Shown here: positions 19,852-30,163 of the stretch, in pieces | Layout: the number at the start of each line of letters is the position of its first letter | Position numbering within the stretch: the first letter of the stretch is position 1 | NCBI GenBank assembly: GCA_903995115.1 | Contig: LR877156.1 | Location: 682,001-746,000, forward strand | From: Angomonas deanei | Lineage: Eukaryota; Euglenozoa; Kinetoplastea; Trypanosomatida; Trypanosomatidae | Reading direction: 5' to 3' | Length of the DNA: 64,000 nt | Program-made: the position numbers and the translations under genes | Notes under the pieces: model-generated | Told to the model about the DNA's origin: nothing | The model's database searches: none | What the model saw: the letters and a program-made list of their open reading frames with translations, nothing else

Positions 19852-20967
19852 TCACCAGAGGCTCTTTAGCTTCGCCGCCTCCTCGTGCGACGGCTGCTTG
19901 GTACATCTAGGAGTGTAAGAAAGGGGATACCTCTTCTGCATCATCTGTGCGTTGGTCTGACGGTTGGGCTGTGGGGTGGAGTAGGGCGCGGCGGTGTGTG
20001 GTGTGAACACCTCTGAAATACCTTGGCTGGAGGTCGAGCAAACACGGCTGAGGGACGCCATCGAATTATTGCACACGGTTGGCTCGGCTGTACTTTTCCC
20101 AGCCAAACGGCGGCGGAGGTTCTCCTCAGCGAGTGCGGCTCTCCGGATAGCGATAAAGTTTGTGGACGACAGTGAACGGGACACAAAGTGCGTTCGTGTG
20201 CAGACTACAAATTTCTTTTCAAGGTTTCTCAAGTCTTCCTTTAGAAGCGTGCCAACCACATGCGTCGGGAACCGCGGGTCGGACAGTGGGGCGAGAAGAG
20301 GGGACGCGAAGACGCTGTACGGACTACTATCCCGCCGAACGTGGGGACTGGCAATCGTCGTGGACAAAAATTTTCCCTTTTTCCCGCTCGTATCCACGGG
20401 AGACAAAATGTTGACATGTCTGCTGTTCTGCTGGGCAGAGTCGGAATGGAAGCTCATGTGAGAGACGGACTCTGATTTGCCGACGCCGTCCAACAGCTTA
20501 TTCTCGCGGTAGGAGAGCAGCAACCCGTCACTACTAAATGGGTAGAGAGAGGCGATGCATTGGATTGCCTTGGTGGACAGCTCCGCATTGCGGGACGCAC
20601 AGGCGGGGCCGTCCTTGTGTTTCAACAGAGTACGCCTAAACTCGGACTTTATGCTGCGTGTCGATGACTTCAGCAGCCCCCGTAGCTCTACATACTCTTC
20701 ATTCGAAATCAAACCGCTATTCTTCTTCTCCGTTAGTGTCCTCAACGTGGCCTTCGATGCTTCTTGGATCAGCATAATGATGCGACACTCACAACAGTTC
20801 GTACTCGCTAAATATTGGTTTTCCTCCTCCTGCCACCGCTCCACGCTCGTCCTTGGAACTGGTTCCTCGTCTGGTTCTGCATCCAATGCTATCTCGCTAA
20901 TTGGCGGTGAGGGCGGTGGTATCTCTGTTTCGTCTACAACAGGAAAAAAACCACCACGTGGATTCAT
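19852..20967 (-). CDS. Unrecognised 371-residue protein
   Basis: No family recognised. An acidic, proline-rich start (about 1-40) is followed by a helical segment with C-C-E-C-R-I-I-M-L-I-Q-E-A-S-K-A-T (about 57-73), then a long Ser/Thr/Pro-rich, probably disordered region, with a basic tail. This composition is typical of cytoskeletal or regulatory phosphoproteins, but nothing specific supports that. It is accepted as a gene because of the length of an uninterrupted frame with an ATG and its place in the array. Confidence 0.6.
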   Translation of the reverse strand: MNPRGGFFPVVDETEIPPPSPPISEIALDAEPDEEPVPRTSVERWQEEENQYLASTNCCECRIIMLIQEASKATLRTLTEKKNSGLISNEEYVELRGLLKSSTRSIKSEFRRTLLKHKDGPACASRNAELSTKAIQCIASLYPFSSDGLLLSYRENKLLDGVGKSESVSHMSFHSDSAQQNSRHVNILSPVDTSGKKGKFLSTTIASPHVRRDSSPYSVFASPLLAPLSDPRFPTHVVGTLLKEDLRNLEKKFVVCTRTHFVSRSLSSTNFIAIRRAALAEENLRRRLAGKSTAEPTVCNNSMASLSRVCSTSSQGISEVFTPHTAAPYSTPQPNRQTNAQMMQKRYPLSYTPRCTKQPSHEEAAKLKSLW

Positions 20968-21156
20968 CCCGGGTCATACACTAATTACTAACGTCGAAAA
21001 AAAGAGACAGAGAGAAAATGGAGTATTGTTGTTATGCATTCGTCTGCCATTATCTTTCGGTCAATACACACACACAAAAAAAAGAAGAAACACTTTAGGG
21101 CCATCAATGGAGGGATTACATAATAACTACAATAGATTGGTCGTTAAACACAGTTA

Positions 21157-21780
21157 TTACAACAGCAGCGCCCGTTGCGAGTGGCACATCACCGCCGCCC
21201 AAGGGACGAAGAGAGTGGTAAAGATGAACTTTTCCAGACCTCCCGTCACCCCACCGAAAAAGAGCCGAATATAGAGGGGCGCGAATATACCCCAAGAGCA
21301 GACCAGTGGGAAAGGCATCACAGAGGCGAACAAATGCTGTTCAATAGAGAGGACGTCGTGGCGCTGCTTGGGAAAGTGCGCGTCCATGAAGCTCATATCG
21401 GAGAAGCCACCTCTCACGGCGGTCATAAAGTTGAAATAGGATACGAGAATCAGTGGGGTAAAGATGAACTGTTGCATGAACAGTCCCCCAACACAGTTGG
21501 AAGTGGAGCGCGCAAATGTCTTGAACACCCGCGGCAAAACAACATTGTAATTGTAATGCATAAAGAGACCAGCCGCACCGCCAAACGCCAAGGAGTACGC
21601 AATCGACTCTTGATCCACCATCGATGCCATTTGCGCCCCAGTCGGACGGGGGCCGCTCCGCTTCTCCCCTCGTGCACGTCGTGCCGCGCTCTCCTTGTGG
21701 GCAGCGTACATCTGGGCTAACAGATCGCCGACCCCCCACACAGCCGCTCCCGCCAGTCCTCGCTTGACATAGGTGGACAT
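21157..21780 (-). CDS. Mpv17/PMP22-family membrane protein
   Basis: A 207-residue protein with four hydrophobic stretches and the hallmark G-V-G-D-L-L-A-Q near the N-terminus (about 16-23). A large polar insert (about 28-55) rich in Arg and Lys is unusual. Mpv17 relatives are inner-mitochondrial or peroxisomal membrane channels of uncertain physiological substrate. The usual C-terminal W-P-x-x-Q-x-x-N-F signature is only weakly kept, so this is a divergent member. Organelle assignment cannot be made. Confidence 0.65.
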   Translation of the reverse strand: MSTYVKRGLAGAAVWGVGDLLAQMYAAHKESAARRARGEKRSGPRPTGAQMASMVDQESIAYSLAFGGAAGLFMHYNYNVVLPRVFKTFARSTSNCVGGLFMQQFIFTPLILVSYFNFMTAVRGGFSDMSFMDAHFPKQRHDVLSIEQHLFASVMPFPLVCSWGIFAPLYIRLFFGGVTGGLEKFIFTTLFVPWAAVMCHSQRALLL

Positions 21781-22509
21781 TTCGTCTAGATGGAAACCTT
21801 AAAACATAACAGGAAAGAAAGAGAGGGGAGGCAGTAGCGTGGTTGTGTCTGTTTTGTACATGCATACGTTTCGGCTGTCTTTTGCCTGTGAAACCCCCCC
21901 AAATATATATATATATATATATGGCCATTAACAAGATATATCATAAGACAGTATTTATAGTAACTAGGATTATATGTGCATTTTTGTATTAACCTAATTT
22001 TATTTATTAATTTAACAGCAAAAATAAAAACAGAAGAAAAATAATCACGAAAAAAAAAAAACATACTCGTAAACAACAACAACACATCAGCAAAAAAAAA
22101 AAAAACTTTCAGATTGAAAGTATGAAATTCCAATCACTCAAGTCATATACATTATATCAATGCTTCATTTTTTTTTTTTCCACCTTTACTACAAATGTAA
22201 ACTGTTATTACATTGCTGTTTTCTTTTCTTTTTTTTTTTTTTTGTATTATTTTTCAGTATACTTTTCAAAAAAACAAATTGGTACCTTGACACTCCTACA
22301 TTCGATTGTCTTACGCCCAGGTTTTTTTTTTTTTTCCTTTTTAAAAAAAAAAAAAAAGAGGTTGCTCAAATTCGCAATTACTGCTCTTCCAGATGTTTCT
22401 CATTTTTTTTTTTTTTTGGCTGAATGGATCATCCAATAGCGACAAAAGACGGAAGAAAGTAAAAAAAAAAAAAAAAAATTAAAGGTAGCAACGTTTATCG
22501 TTCTTACAG
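21781..22509. other. Low-complexity intergenic spacer
   Basis: Contains an (AT)n repeat at 21903-21922 and many A- or T-runs of 10 or more on both strands. Frames such as 22122-22439 are translations of T-runs and are not genes. No RNA gene seen. Confidence 0.5.
21903..21922. repeat. (AT)n microsatellite
   Basis: Ten AT units in the spacer upstream of the Mpv17-like gene. Confidence 0.9.
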
Positions 22510-23742
22510 TTATTGTCCCTTATCGAGGCCGAGCGTCTTTTCAAAAGTCAGCAATTCGTTCATGAAGCCATCGTTGGGTCTGGCGGCGGGTCTCGCCTGT
22601 TTGATCAAGTCCATCGCCTTGTCACGCGTCATCTTTTCATTCTTCATAATGTACGCCGCGGCGATGGTGACCGACCGCGACAAGCCAGCGAAACAGTGGA
22701 TGAGGATACCCTTCTTCTCCTTGCGCGCCTCGTCAATAAAGTCAAACGCCTCCTGGAAAAGAATCGACATGTTTTCCTCTGGGAAGTCATTAATGGGCAG
22801 CACCAGGTGTTTCATCCCAGGGTCCAGCGTCACCTCCAGCCCTCGGCCGACTGTGAGGACGTACTTGATATCCAAGTCGTGGTAGACGGTCACCGTCTGC
22901 GCCGTCCGCACCGAGCCGAGGTAAAGAAAGTCCAGCACCTTGTCGGGGTAAATTTTTTGTAAATCTACGGTAAGCCACGGCGCCTTTTCAGACCACTTCT
23001 CCGACTGCATTTGCTCAATGAAGCGGGGACGGTTATCCAGTCGCAGGAGGAGTGACTTGGACCCCTTTGCGAGCGGGGAGGCGAGGAGGCGGTCGAGGGG
23101 GACGGGGTGGTCAAGGAGTGGTTCATTGTTGGTCAAGTTGAGTTCGTTGAGCTGCGTGCACTGTTCTATAAATTCAACCGGAAACCGTTTCAACAAGTTA
23201 AACTCCATCCCAATCCGCAATATGGAGGGCAAAATAGCCTTATCCATATCCTGGAGAGGAAGATCTACAATTTGGTTATGATTGAGCGAAAGGACCTCGA
23301 GTTTCTTGAGCTTGAACAGGGATTGTGGAATCGCCTTGAGACTATTCGAATTGACATCTAACTGGATTAGATTTTTACAGTTTTTGCCCTCAAACATACT
23401 ATCCGGTAAGGCGGTCAGGGAGTTGTCGGACAAACTGAGGCGTGTTAATGTCTCGAAGGGGACATTCTCGGGCACGACGGTGAGCTTGAGGTTGGATAGG
23501 TTACAGTCGTGGGACTCTTGGCTCCGCTTGATCTCGGCCTCCATCTCCTCCTTCTCGTTTTCAGAGTCGGGCTGATAGCTGAACTTTTTAATGCGCTTTC
23601 CACTGTAGTTCGAGTGCACCGAGGCGTTTCCGCTGTCGTCCGATTCAGAGTCAGAGGAAGACTGGGAGGTGTCGCAGTCCGTCATGGGTAAGTCTTCTAA
23701 ACTGGGCCACTCCCCCAAACTATTGTTATCACTTTGTTCCAT
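22510..23742 (-). CDS. Leucine-rich-repeat dual-specificity phosphatase
   Basis: A 410-residue protein. An acidic Ser-rich N-terminus (1-75) is followed by about six leucine-rich repeats (about 80-235; L-x-x-L-x-L-x-x-N-x-L pattern) and a dual-specificity phosphatase domain (about 262-405). The active-site loop is intact: H349-C350-F-A-G-L-S-R356-S. An Asp (D319) sits in a plausible general-acid loop (N-D-F-P-E). LRR-DUSP fusions are known in trypanosomatids and outside animals. A cytosolic signalling phosphatase is the natural reading. The LRRs probably select partners. Confidence 0.9.
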   Translation of the reverse strand: MEQSDNNSLGEWPSLEDLPMTDCDTSQSSSDSESDDSGNASVHSNYSGKRIKKFSYQPDSENEKEEMEAEIKRSQESHDCNLSNLKLTVVPENVPFETLTRLSLSDNSLTALPDSMFEGKNCKNLIQLDVNSNSLKAIPQSLFKLKKLEVLSLNHNQIVDLPLQDMDKAILPSILRIGMEFNLLKRFPVEFIEQCTQLNELNLTNNEPLLDHPVPLDRLLASPLAKGSKSLLLRLDNRPRFIEQMQSEKWSEKAPWLTVDLQKIYPDKVLDFLYLGSVRTAQTVTVYHDLDIKYVLTVGRGLEVTLDPGMKHLVLPINDFPEENMSILFQEAFDFIDEARKEKKGILIHCFAGLSRSVTIAAAYIMKNEKMTRDKAMDLIKQARPAARPNDGFMNELLTFEKTLGLDKGQ

Positions 23743-23977
23743 TCAAGCAAAACAAAACAATAATCAAGAACAAAAAAAAACTACTGAGTACTAGTTGATG
23801 ATATTCCTTGAAAGGAGGGAAAGAGATGAAGAATGCAAAACAGGAAACTACAAAAAAGAAAAAAATGCGCTCGTCTAATCCGGTATGTTACAATAACAAC
23901 AACAAGCCCGGCGGCAAAAAAAAAAAAAAAATTAAAAAACAGAAAAAAAAAATACTTAATCGTTGTATTAGTCACCC

Positions 23978-24805
23978 CTACTCTTTGCGTTTTTTAATTG
24001 CCAACGCACGCTGAGACTTATCAGCGGAGAAATTGCACCTCAGATTCTTGCCAGCTAATCGATAGCCGTCTAAACCCGCAATACAGCAACCAGCTAAACC
24101 GACGGAGGCCATCGTCACGTAGAGATTCTGGATTTTCCCCTGTGGTCGGTGCCCAATCACATCTATCTCCTCCACCGCACTGCTGCTCCCCTTCTCCTCC
24201 AGGTAGGGAGCCGCCGCCTCATTACTGTCCAGTATCGTCAGGATAAAGTCTGTTATTTGCTCCTTTGTGAAGTGTGCCGGTATGCCTCCTAAAAACACCG
24301 TGCGCGCCTTCTTCTCCTTTCGTGTTCTCCAAAACGTCCCTCCAGTGGACCGTGGATCATGACGCAGCTTGGGTGCACCTGTCCCCTCCGCCTCTGCCGG
24401 GGCGGCCGCCGCCGCCACCACGTTCAGGCGACTGATTTGCTTCTCGAGACGCTTCGTCGACTCCATCTTTTTCCTTTCCTTTCGGGTTAGTTTGACAGTG
24501 ACGTCTGGTGTGCTCACCTCCTCCTGTTCACTGACACTTTGTTCTGGCGGCGCAACCTGTTCCTTTCTACTGCTGCGCTTTTCCCGTGGCGCCACCTGCT
24601 CCGGCTCCCTTTTAGGGGGAGCGACTGGCTTCGCCTTCACAGTGACCGTGGAGTGCTTGGGAAAAATGTTTGCCCGTTCCAACGCCTCTTTTATTTTTTG
24701 TTGCGCACTCGAAGCGTCCATCACCCGCTGGCTCTCTGTCTTCGCCTTTTTGATGCGAGCGGCTTCTCGCCTCGCCTTTTTCCGTATCACGGCACGACTA
24801 GGCAT
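23978..24805 (-). CDS. RRM-containing basic RNA-binding protein
   Basis: A 275-residue protein. The N-terminal two thirds is Lys/Arg/Glu-rich and probably disordered or helical, with several possible nuclear localisation stretches (K-K-A-R-R-E-A-A-R; R-K-E-R-K-K). The C-terminal third is an RNA-recognition motif with RNP2-like T-V-F-L-G-G-I-P and a diverged RNP1 (N-L-Y-V-T-M-A-S). The single degenerate RRM and charged tails suggest a nucleolar or pre-rRNA factor, but this is inference. Start taken at MPSRAV; the upstream residues to 24850 are hydrophobic leader translation. Confidence 0.7.
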   Translation of the reverse strand: MPSRAVIRKKARREAARIKKAKTESQRVMDASSAQQKIKEALERANIFPKHSTVTVKAKPVAPPKREPEQVAPREKRSSRKEQVAPPEQSVSEQEEVSTPDVTVKLTRKERKKMESTKRLEKQISRLNVVAAAAAPAEAEGTGAPKLRHDPRSTGGTFWRTRKEKKARTVFLGGIPAHFTKEQITDFILTILDSNEAAAPYLEEKGSSSAVEEIDVIGHRPQGKIQNLYVTMASVGLAGCCIAGLDGYRLAGKNLRCNFSADKSQRALAIKKRKE

Positions 24806-24994
24806 TAGGTTTAATAGAAACTGAAATATTGAAAAGGTCAGCAATATCAACAGCTATTTCTAATGAAGAGGGCGGGGAAAAGGTGCGTGTGCCAGAGAGC
24901 CAAACCCGGGAATAGACAATAATGAAAGGAATGCACAGCGTACCACAGGCAAAAAAAAAAAAAAATTAAGTATAGATGTTTGTTACCTCTAATG

Positions 24995-27900
24995 TTAGTC
25001 GTCCGCCTCCGTAGAGCCTAATACGGCGCAACCCAGGGAACCAAGGTAGCCATCATGCTGAAGAAAGTGGGCTTTGCACTCCCCAGACGACCAGTACAAA
25101 AGAGTGCTGCTAATGAAATTCCAAACGAGAGGGTTGTCTCGGACGAAACCCCCAGCGAAAAAAATGTTCTTGACGCCGTGCATCTTACTGTGAAGGTAGG
25201 CCAACTGCGTCACATTACCCGCAATCATGTTCAGGAGGGATCGAACCACGTCCATGGAAGAGGCCTCCTCCCGCCCTACACTTCGCTCCGAGGTTTTCGT
25301 GTGGATACTGAAATCACCCCCAGTCGCGGAGAGTGGGCTCAGATACTGCGCCCCCCGTTCATTGTAATCTTGCGCCGTGGTGTTGTCCACAAATCGGTCG
25401 GTACCGTATTTCCCAAAACTGCTCGCCACCGTTTCGCTGGAAAGCATCGCGGGTAAATCCTTCGCATTGAACCCGTAAATGTCCCCCACGAGGAGGTCCA
25501 CATTCTTGTTATCCCCAGGGCCGTCCAGCCGCATGATCTCCAGTACCTCCTCCCAGGAAGTTAAGTTGGTCAGTGACTTGGTCAACCCCCAGAAGGTCGC
25601 CCCTCCGATCGGGGACCCACCCACCCGCACATGCGCGCCGCTCTCATTCGTGCACTTGATGAAGGAAATACCGGAGCCAATGTTGATCAGCAGATACGGA
25701 AAGGGGGACAGTTCACCAGAGGCACCAACCGACAGTTGGTGTGGCAACTGCCGCCCGGTCGCCGGCTCCACCATAAATATGGAAGAGGGGGCTAGCTTAA
25801 TAATAAGATTCAGCCCCAACACCACGGCCTCCATTTCCTTCACAATATCTAGCGTGATGTTCAAAGAGTTCTTCACGAGGGAGGCGTACTTGAACGCCCC
25901 GCCGCCTGTCGCACGGATGTGGTCAATGAACTCACGGCGATAATACTGGGTGACGCCGCTTCGTTTTATGAACTCCACAAAGTTAGGAATCTCTGAAGAC
26001 GGGATCTTTCCAAACTTCAGTTGGCCCGCGGCCGCCACCTCACTCTTGCCTCCATCGGTGGAGAAAAACTTGCTCGTCCGTATATTCAGTGTCTCGGAAA
26101 GGGAGGAGTTCTCGTGGGTGAAGTGAGGTGGTGGTTTTAGTCGTCGGTCAGGGGGAGAAATGTACACGATTTTCGCGAAGGTACCACCAATGTCGATCGC
26201 AAAGGGAACACGAAGAACGGCCCTTTCGCCGGTCAAGGGGGTCCGCAAGGAGCAGTCACTGTCGCTCACGTGATCCATGTTCAGCTCCGCTAGGTCGTCG
26301 TACGATTTTCCATACATTTTGTCAATCACTGCATTAAAGTAAGATTTTACATTGCGACGTCTCAATTTGCCGAACGGGGTGAAAAAAGTGGAGTGATTCC
26401 GAAACGAGTGTGGGTGGAGGTGCACCTTCTCTGGCACGTGGGAGGGGTTCACCTTGTAATCCACTGCCAATTTGTGAAAATCTTTCATGATGATGGACGG
26501 TGCAAAGTCGACCAAGTCTCGCCATGCAAAGTGTTTCCCCTTTTCAGTGCCCTCCTGCTGCCATTCAAACTCCAGAGTATCCCTGTTCGGGTGCACCACC
26601 GCAACAATGGGCTTGCACGGCTCGCAGTATAAAAATACGTTGGTAATGAATCGGGAGTTGATAAAAATTCTCTCCAGCTGGATGGCAATCGCATATTGGT
26701 AGTTGTCTGGCCACAAGATGCCCTGTGACGGGCCGAGCAGCACAAGGGATTGTGTACTTTCCCACACCGCCGCGATGTCCAAACTATACTTTTCCTTACT
26801 TTCCAACTTTTGAACCGAAAGTCGTCCTATTCCAGCCTTACTACAAAAGGGGTCAATCGGATCCAGTTCAACGGTCAGGTTCGGGGAAGGGACGCTGTCC
26901 ACCGTGCAAACCCCAATCCTATTCTGATACGTCACCTCCTGGACAACGGGGGCGTAGCAGACGGAAATATGCTCGATCAAGTCAAATAAAGAAGTCTCCT
27001 GCGAGGAGCACAGGACAATTTTGCGGATATAGCCGCCTAACTGCGCAGCAGAAGAGCGAAAAAACAAAAATCGAAGCAGTGAACTGTCCTTTCGGTTAAC
27101 ATGGATCAGCCGAGACCGCAAATTGTAAGAAACACGGAACATCCAGTTATACAGCCAGGAGTAACGTTGCATCGCGCGTTGAAGTTGGATTTCGCTCATT
27201 TTAAATAGAGAAGGAGAGGCTACGAGAATAGTGGGTTTAAATTTTTGAAATACCTCCTGGAGATGATTTGAGCTGGAGCAGCCCACCGCGTTGCCCTGTG
27301 ACAGAATGGCGATCACCGCCAGTCGGCTGAACATCCCCGAGAAGGGGGAGTACCAAATAATGGTGTCTCCTTTGTAGCCGTTGGGTATCACTCGCGACGC
27401 AAACAGAATTCGTATTTCACGCAGCACATCGTCGTGTGTCATGGGGACGGCGGTGAGAACCTCATCCATGGATGAATTGTCAAGGTTGTACGTAAACACG
27501 GACGAGGCGTCGCACTGGCTCTTGGGTACACCACCGGTCAGTACGGCTCCACCGTCGTGCTCCAGTCGAATAAAAGGAATTAGTTCAATGTTCAAATCCT
27601 TCCCTAAAACGACATTTTCCTCGCTTGTCGCGTTGTCCATCAGTACCACCGTCTCCAGTACGGTGGAGCGGCACGACAGCAGCATGTTGACGGAACCACT
27701 TCCGGAGAAGACGATTTTCATTTTGTACTCGTCGATGAGAGAACGGACAACGGACCCTTTGCCGACGAGCGAAAACGTGGCGACGCCCAAGTGGGCGCAG
27801 GCCAATTCAAGGAGCACACCGTTGACGCACGCCTCGCACTGTACGCCGACAATATCGCCCCTCTGAAGACCAAGTTTGTGCAACCCCAACGCAATGATTC

Positions 27901-29299
27901 GAACACGAGTGTCCACCGCCCCAAACGTTAGCCAGCTCACCTCCGACTTATCGTTGATGTAGCCCAAGCACTTGAGCGTCCTAAATCGTGAAACACAGCG
28001 CTCCCACATTTGTGAAACGGTTTCGCACCCATTCAATGAATCGAAATTTCCTTTGGAGATTGTCTTTTCGCCTGCGGAAACGTCGCCGGAGAATAGGCGG
28101 TAGTGTTCGTCGGGTAAGCTCACGATTCCGTAACGCAGGACATGTGCCACCAACCAGATGAAACCAATCACCACGACATAGGTGAAGTTTAACAGAAAAA
28201 CAGACAGGACCACCAACGCGAACGGCAAGAGTTCATACTTGAGGGATGTGGTGGGGTTGGAGCTTTCGTGAAAGGCCTCCTCCAGCAAGGAAGATATCCG
28301 CAGCTTCGAGGGGCGTCGCTCCACCTGAGGGGACGTATTGCAACCTTCTACTTCAATTGTGGCGGCAATACCAAAGTGATCCGAAAGATAACTGTACGGT
28401 CTTCGTTTGCCGGCAACAAACTTGTCCAGCTTCGCGCTTCGAACCAACACACTCTTGCTCACAAACAAGTAATCCTGCCGTTGGGGGACGGCCTCTTGTC
28501 GCTCGAGTCGCGACTGTGTGGGGAAGAAGCGCTTGGCCGGCCTGGTCGGTAAGTTACGGCCGTATACGTCAAAAATAGCATCCTTCGTCGCGCCGAGGGA
28601 TTGAAACTCTGAAGCCATGTCAAGAAACCGCTTCGACGGCAACGTTGTGCCAGCTTCAAAGCCGGCAATGTTAAAATCGCCTCCAATCATAAACGGAAGC
28701 CACTTCTCGGCGTTAGTCCCATCCGCCGTTTTCAGCTGATTCATCACCAGCGTGATGGAACGCTTCAGCTGATTAAACTGATAAGACTCCACCAAAGCAC
28801 CGTCCTCGGGTCGCAAGTGTACATTGAAAAAGACGACATGCTGCCCTTCTTTGGCGCCTGGTAGCTCTATTTCCGCAAAAATCAAACCCTTCGACATTGG
28901 CTGTTCGCCCCGCTCTCTCTGCCGGAACGTGTAAGTGCCTCTTTGCCAAATAGGAAACCTCGAGGCGATCAACAACCCATTGTCAGAAACTACACCGTAA
29001 TTCAGCATCGTGTGGTACGACGGTTGGCGTGAAATAACGTAATGACTGAATCCCTTTTCCTTTAAGCCATCCAACAGTGCCTTCTTGTGGCAAAAGTGCC
29101 GTTGTAGAGCGTAGGGGAAAATGCTGGAGGCGTACACCTCTTGTAACAGAAGAACATCATAATTGCCCACACATTCTAGAAAGGAGTCTATTCTTTCGCT
29201 CTGATATCCGCCGGCGCCTCTGGGTAGAATGTTGAAGTTGTAGCTGAGAACTCGTCCACTGAACGGGGCACCTTCTTTTCCGCTGGTGTCTAATTCCAT
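24995..29299 (-). CDS. EEP phosphatase - acyl-CoA synthetase-like - type II pantothenate kinase fusion
   Basis: A 1,434-residue uninterrupted protein with three domains. (1) Residues about 15-318: endonuclease/exonuclease/phosphatase fold of the neutral-sphingomyelinase group (N21, E54, H161, D208, N210, and S-D307-H308-F-G all present). (2) Residues about 357-389: a membrane span. (3) Residues about 424-1010: adenylate-forming fold resembling long-chain acyl-CoA synthetase, whose core motifs are eroded: no recognisable T-S-G-T-T-G loop, though K-L-R-R-R-N-V-K remains near its end. (4) Residues about 1030-1434: pantothenate kinase of the fumble/PanK type, with D1036-I-G-G-T, a likely catalytic E1155 and N-I-G-S-G. 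It would link CoA synthesis to lipid turnover at a membrane. The ATG at 29297-29299 was chosen; the open frame further upstream has no ATG. Confidence 0.85.
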   Translation of the reverse strand: MELDTSGKEGAPFSGRVLSYNFNILPRGAGGYQSERIDSFLECVGNYDVLLLQEVYASSIFPYALQRHFCHKKALLDGLKEKGFSHYVISRQPSYHTMLNYGVVSDNGLLIASRFPIWQRGTYTFRQRERGEQPMSKGLIFAEIELPGAKEGQHVVFFNVHLRPEDGALVESYQFNQLKRSITLVMNQLKTADGTNAEKWLPFMIGGDFNIAGFEAGTTLPSKRFLDMASEFQSLGATKDAIFDVYGRNLPTRPAKRFFPTQSRLERQEAVPQRQDYLFVSKSVLVRSAKLDKFVAGKRRPYSYLSDHFGIAATIEVEGCNTSPQVERRPSKLRISSLLEEAFHESSNPTTSLKYELLPFALVVLSVFLLNFTYVVVIGFIWLVAHVLRYGIVSLPDEHYRLFSGDVSAGEKTISKGNFDSLNGCETVSQMWERCVSRFRTLKCLGYINDKSEVSWLTFGAVDTRVRIIALGLHKLGLQRGDIVGVQCEACVNGVLLELACAHLGVATFSLVGKGSVVRSLIDEYKMKIVFSGSGSVNMLLSCRSTVLETVVLMDNATSEENVVLGKDLNIELIPFIRLEHDGGAVLTGGVPKSQCDASSVFTYNLDNSSMDEVLTAVPMTHDDVLREIRILFASRVIPNGYKGDTIIWYSPFSGMFSRLAVIAILSQGNAVGCSSSNHLQEVFQKFKPTILVASPSLFKMSEIQLQRAMQRYSWLYNWMFRVSYNLRSRLIHVNRKDSSLLRFLFFRSSAAQLGGYIRKIVLCSSQETSLFDLIEHISVCYAPVVQEVTYQNRIGVCTVDSVPSPNLTVELDPIDPFCSKAGIGRLSVQKLESKEKYSLDIAAVWESTQSLVLLGPSQGILWPDNYQYAIAIQLERIFINSRFITNVFLYCEPCKPIVAVVHPNRDTLEFEWQQEGTEKGKHFAWRDLVDFAPSIIMKDFHKLAVDYKVNPSHVPEKVHLHPHSFRNHSTFFTPFGKLRRRNVKSYFNAVIDKMYGKSYDDLAELNMDHVSDSDCSLRTPLTGERAVLRVPFAIDIGGTFAKIVYISPPDRRLKPPPHFTHENSSLSETLNIRTSKFFSTDGGKSEVAAAGQLKFGKIPSSEIPNFVEFIKRSGVTQYYRREFIDHIRATGGGAFKYASLVKNSLNITLDIVKEMEAVVLGLNLIIKLAPSSIFMVEPATGRQLPHQLSVGASGELSPFPYLLINIGSGISFIKCTNESGAHVRVGGSPIGGATFWGLTKSLTNLTSWEEVLEIMRLDGPGDNKNVDLLVGDIYGFNAKDLPAMLSSETVASSFGKYGTDRFVDNTTAQDYNERGAQYLSPLSATGGDFSIHTKTSERSVGREEASSMDVVRSLLNMIAGNVTQLAYLHSKMHGVKNIFFAGGFVRDNPLVWNFISSTLLYWSSGECKAHFLQHDGYLGSLGCAVLGSTEADD

Positions 29300-29450
29300 T
29301 AAAAAAACTACTGCACAAGGAAAGAAGGAGGAGGGGGTGGTGAATTCAGCAATGTTTCGGTGGTTAAAATACCCAGTATAGGGGAGGCGAACGTTGGTAA
29401 GTAACTCTGTCAGACAAACCGCATAAAAGTGATACACAATATCTAAAAAT

Positions 29451-30002
29451 CTAAATGTGGGTTGGCTGCCCTCTAACTGGTGTGACCATTATGATTTGAG
29501 TTGTCCTCGTGGGGAGCTCCGTGTTCTCATCCACAATCTGCCGCTCGGGACCTCTAAATTGCTGCAGATTTCTTGAAACAAACCGCAGATAGGCGATCCA
29601 CCCGATGGTCATGCCTACCAATGATCCAATGCCCTGTAACACAAAAACGACAGTGTCTAAAATATTTGTCATTTCGCCAAGCTGCAGCGTTGCAATCATT
29701 TCGATGAGGAGAATCGGTAATGACGAGAAGAATGCCATCACACTAATACCTCCATTTAAGTTCGACGTTCTCGTTTGGTACGTTTTGCCATATTTGTACG
29801 CAAAGAGGAACATGGGTCCCGCCACAGCCCCGTAGGCGACTAAACCGATAATGGAGAAGGCCAAGTATGCGGTGGATATAGTGGGTGTGCCCTCAAAGTT
29901 ATTTCGAAAATAGACAACATAGTTCACTATCGTCAAGACACTTGTCACCAAGTGCCAGAAAATGCACAGAAGAGGGACGGAGGCGCCAAGAATGCGTACC
30001 AT
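29451..30002 (-). CDS. Unrecognised four-span membrane protein
   Basis: A 183-residue protein with four clear hydrophobic helices (about 5-28, 44-68, 85-106, 112-135) and a polar C-terminal tail of about 45 residues. No family signature recognised; tetraspan scaffold, MARVEL-like and transporter-subunit explanations are all open. ATG at 30000-30002. Confidence 0.65.
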   Translation of the reverse strand: MVRILGASVPLLCIFWHLVTSVLTIVNYVVYFRNNFEGTPTISTAYLAFSIIGLVAYGAVAGPMFLFAYKYGKTYQTRTSNLNGGISVMAFFSSLPILLIEMIATLQLGEMTNILDTVVFVLQGIGSLVGMTIGWIAYLRFVSRNLQQFRGPERQIVDENTELPTRTTQIIMVTPVRGQPTHI

Positions 30003-30163
30003 TGGAAAGAGGAACGAACTACATGAAGGGAAGGAGAAGAGGAGAGGGAAGAGTAGAAAAATACGGGAAAAAAAAGGAAATTAATAGGGTGGAAAGCAGC
30101 TGATTTCATTTTGGACAACCTGAGGGGGGTCAAACTACTTTATAGGATGAATATAATTCTAAT

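Noticed and set aside
20555-21274. 239-codon plus-strand frame
   Set aside because: Runs antisense across two unrelated minus-strand genes and the spacer between them, which a real gene would be unlikely to do.
22122-22439. Frame rich in Phe and Lys
   Set aside because: It is a translation of T- and A-runs in a low-complexity spacer.
23978-24850. Signal peptide on the RRM protein from the upstream methionine
   Set aside because: The hydrophobic leader is a translation of the pyrimidine-rich splice region; a secreted RNA-binding protein is implausible.
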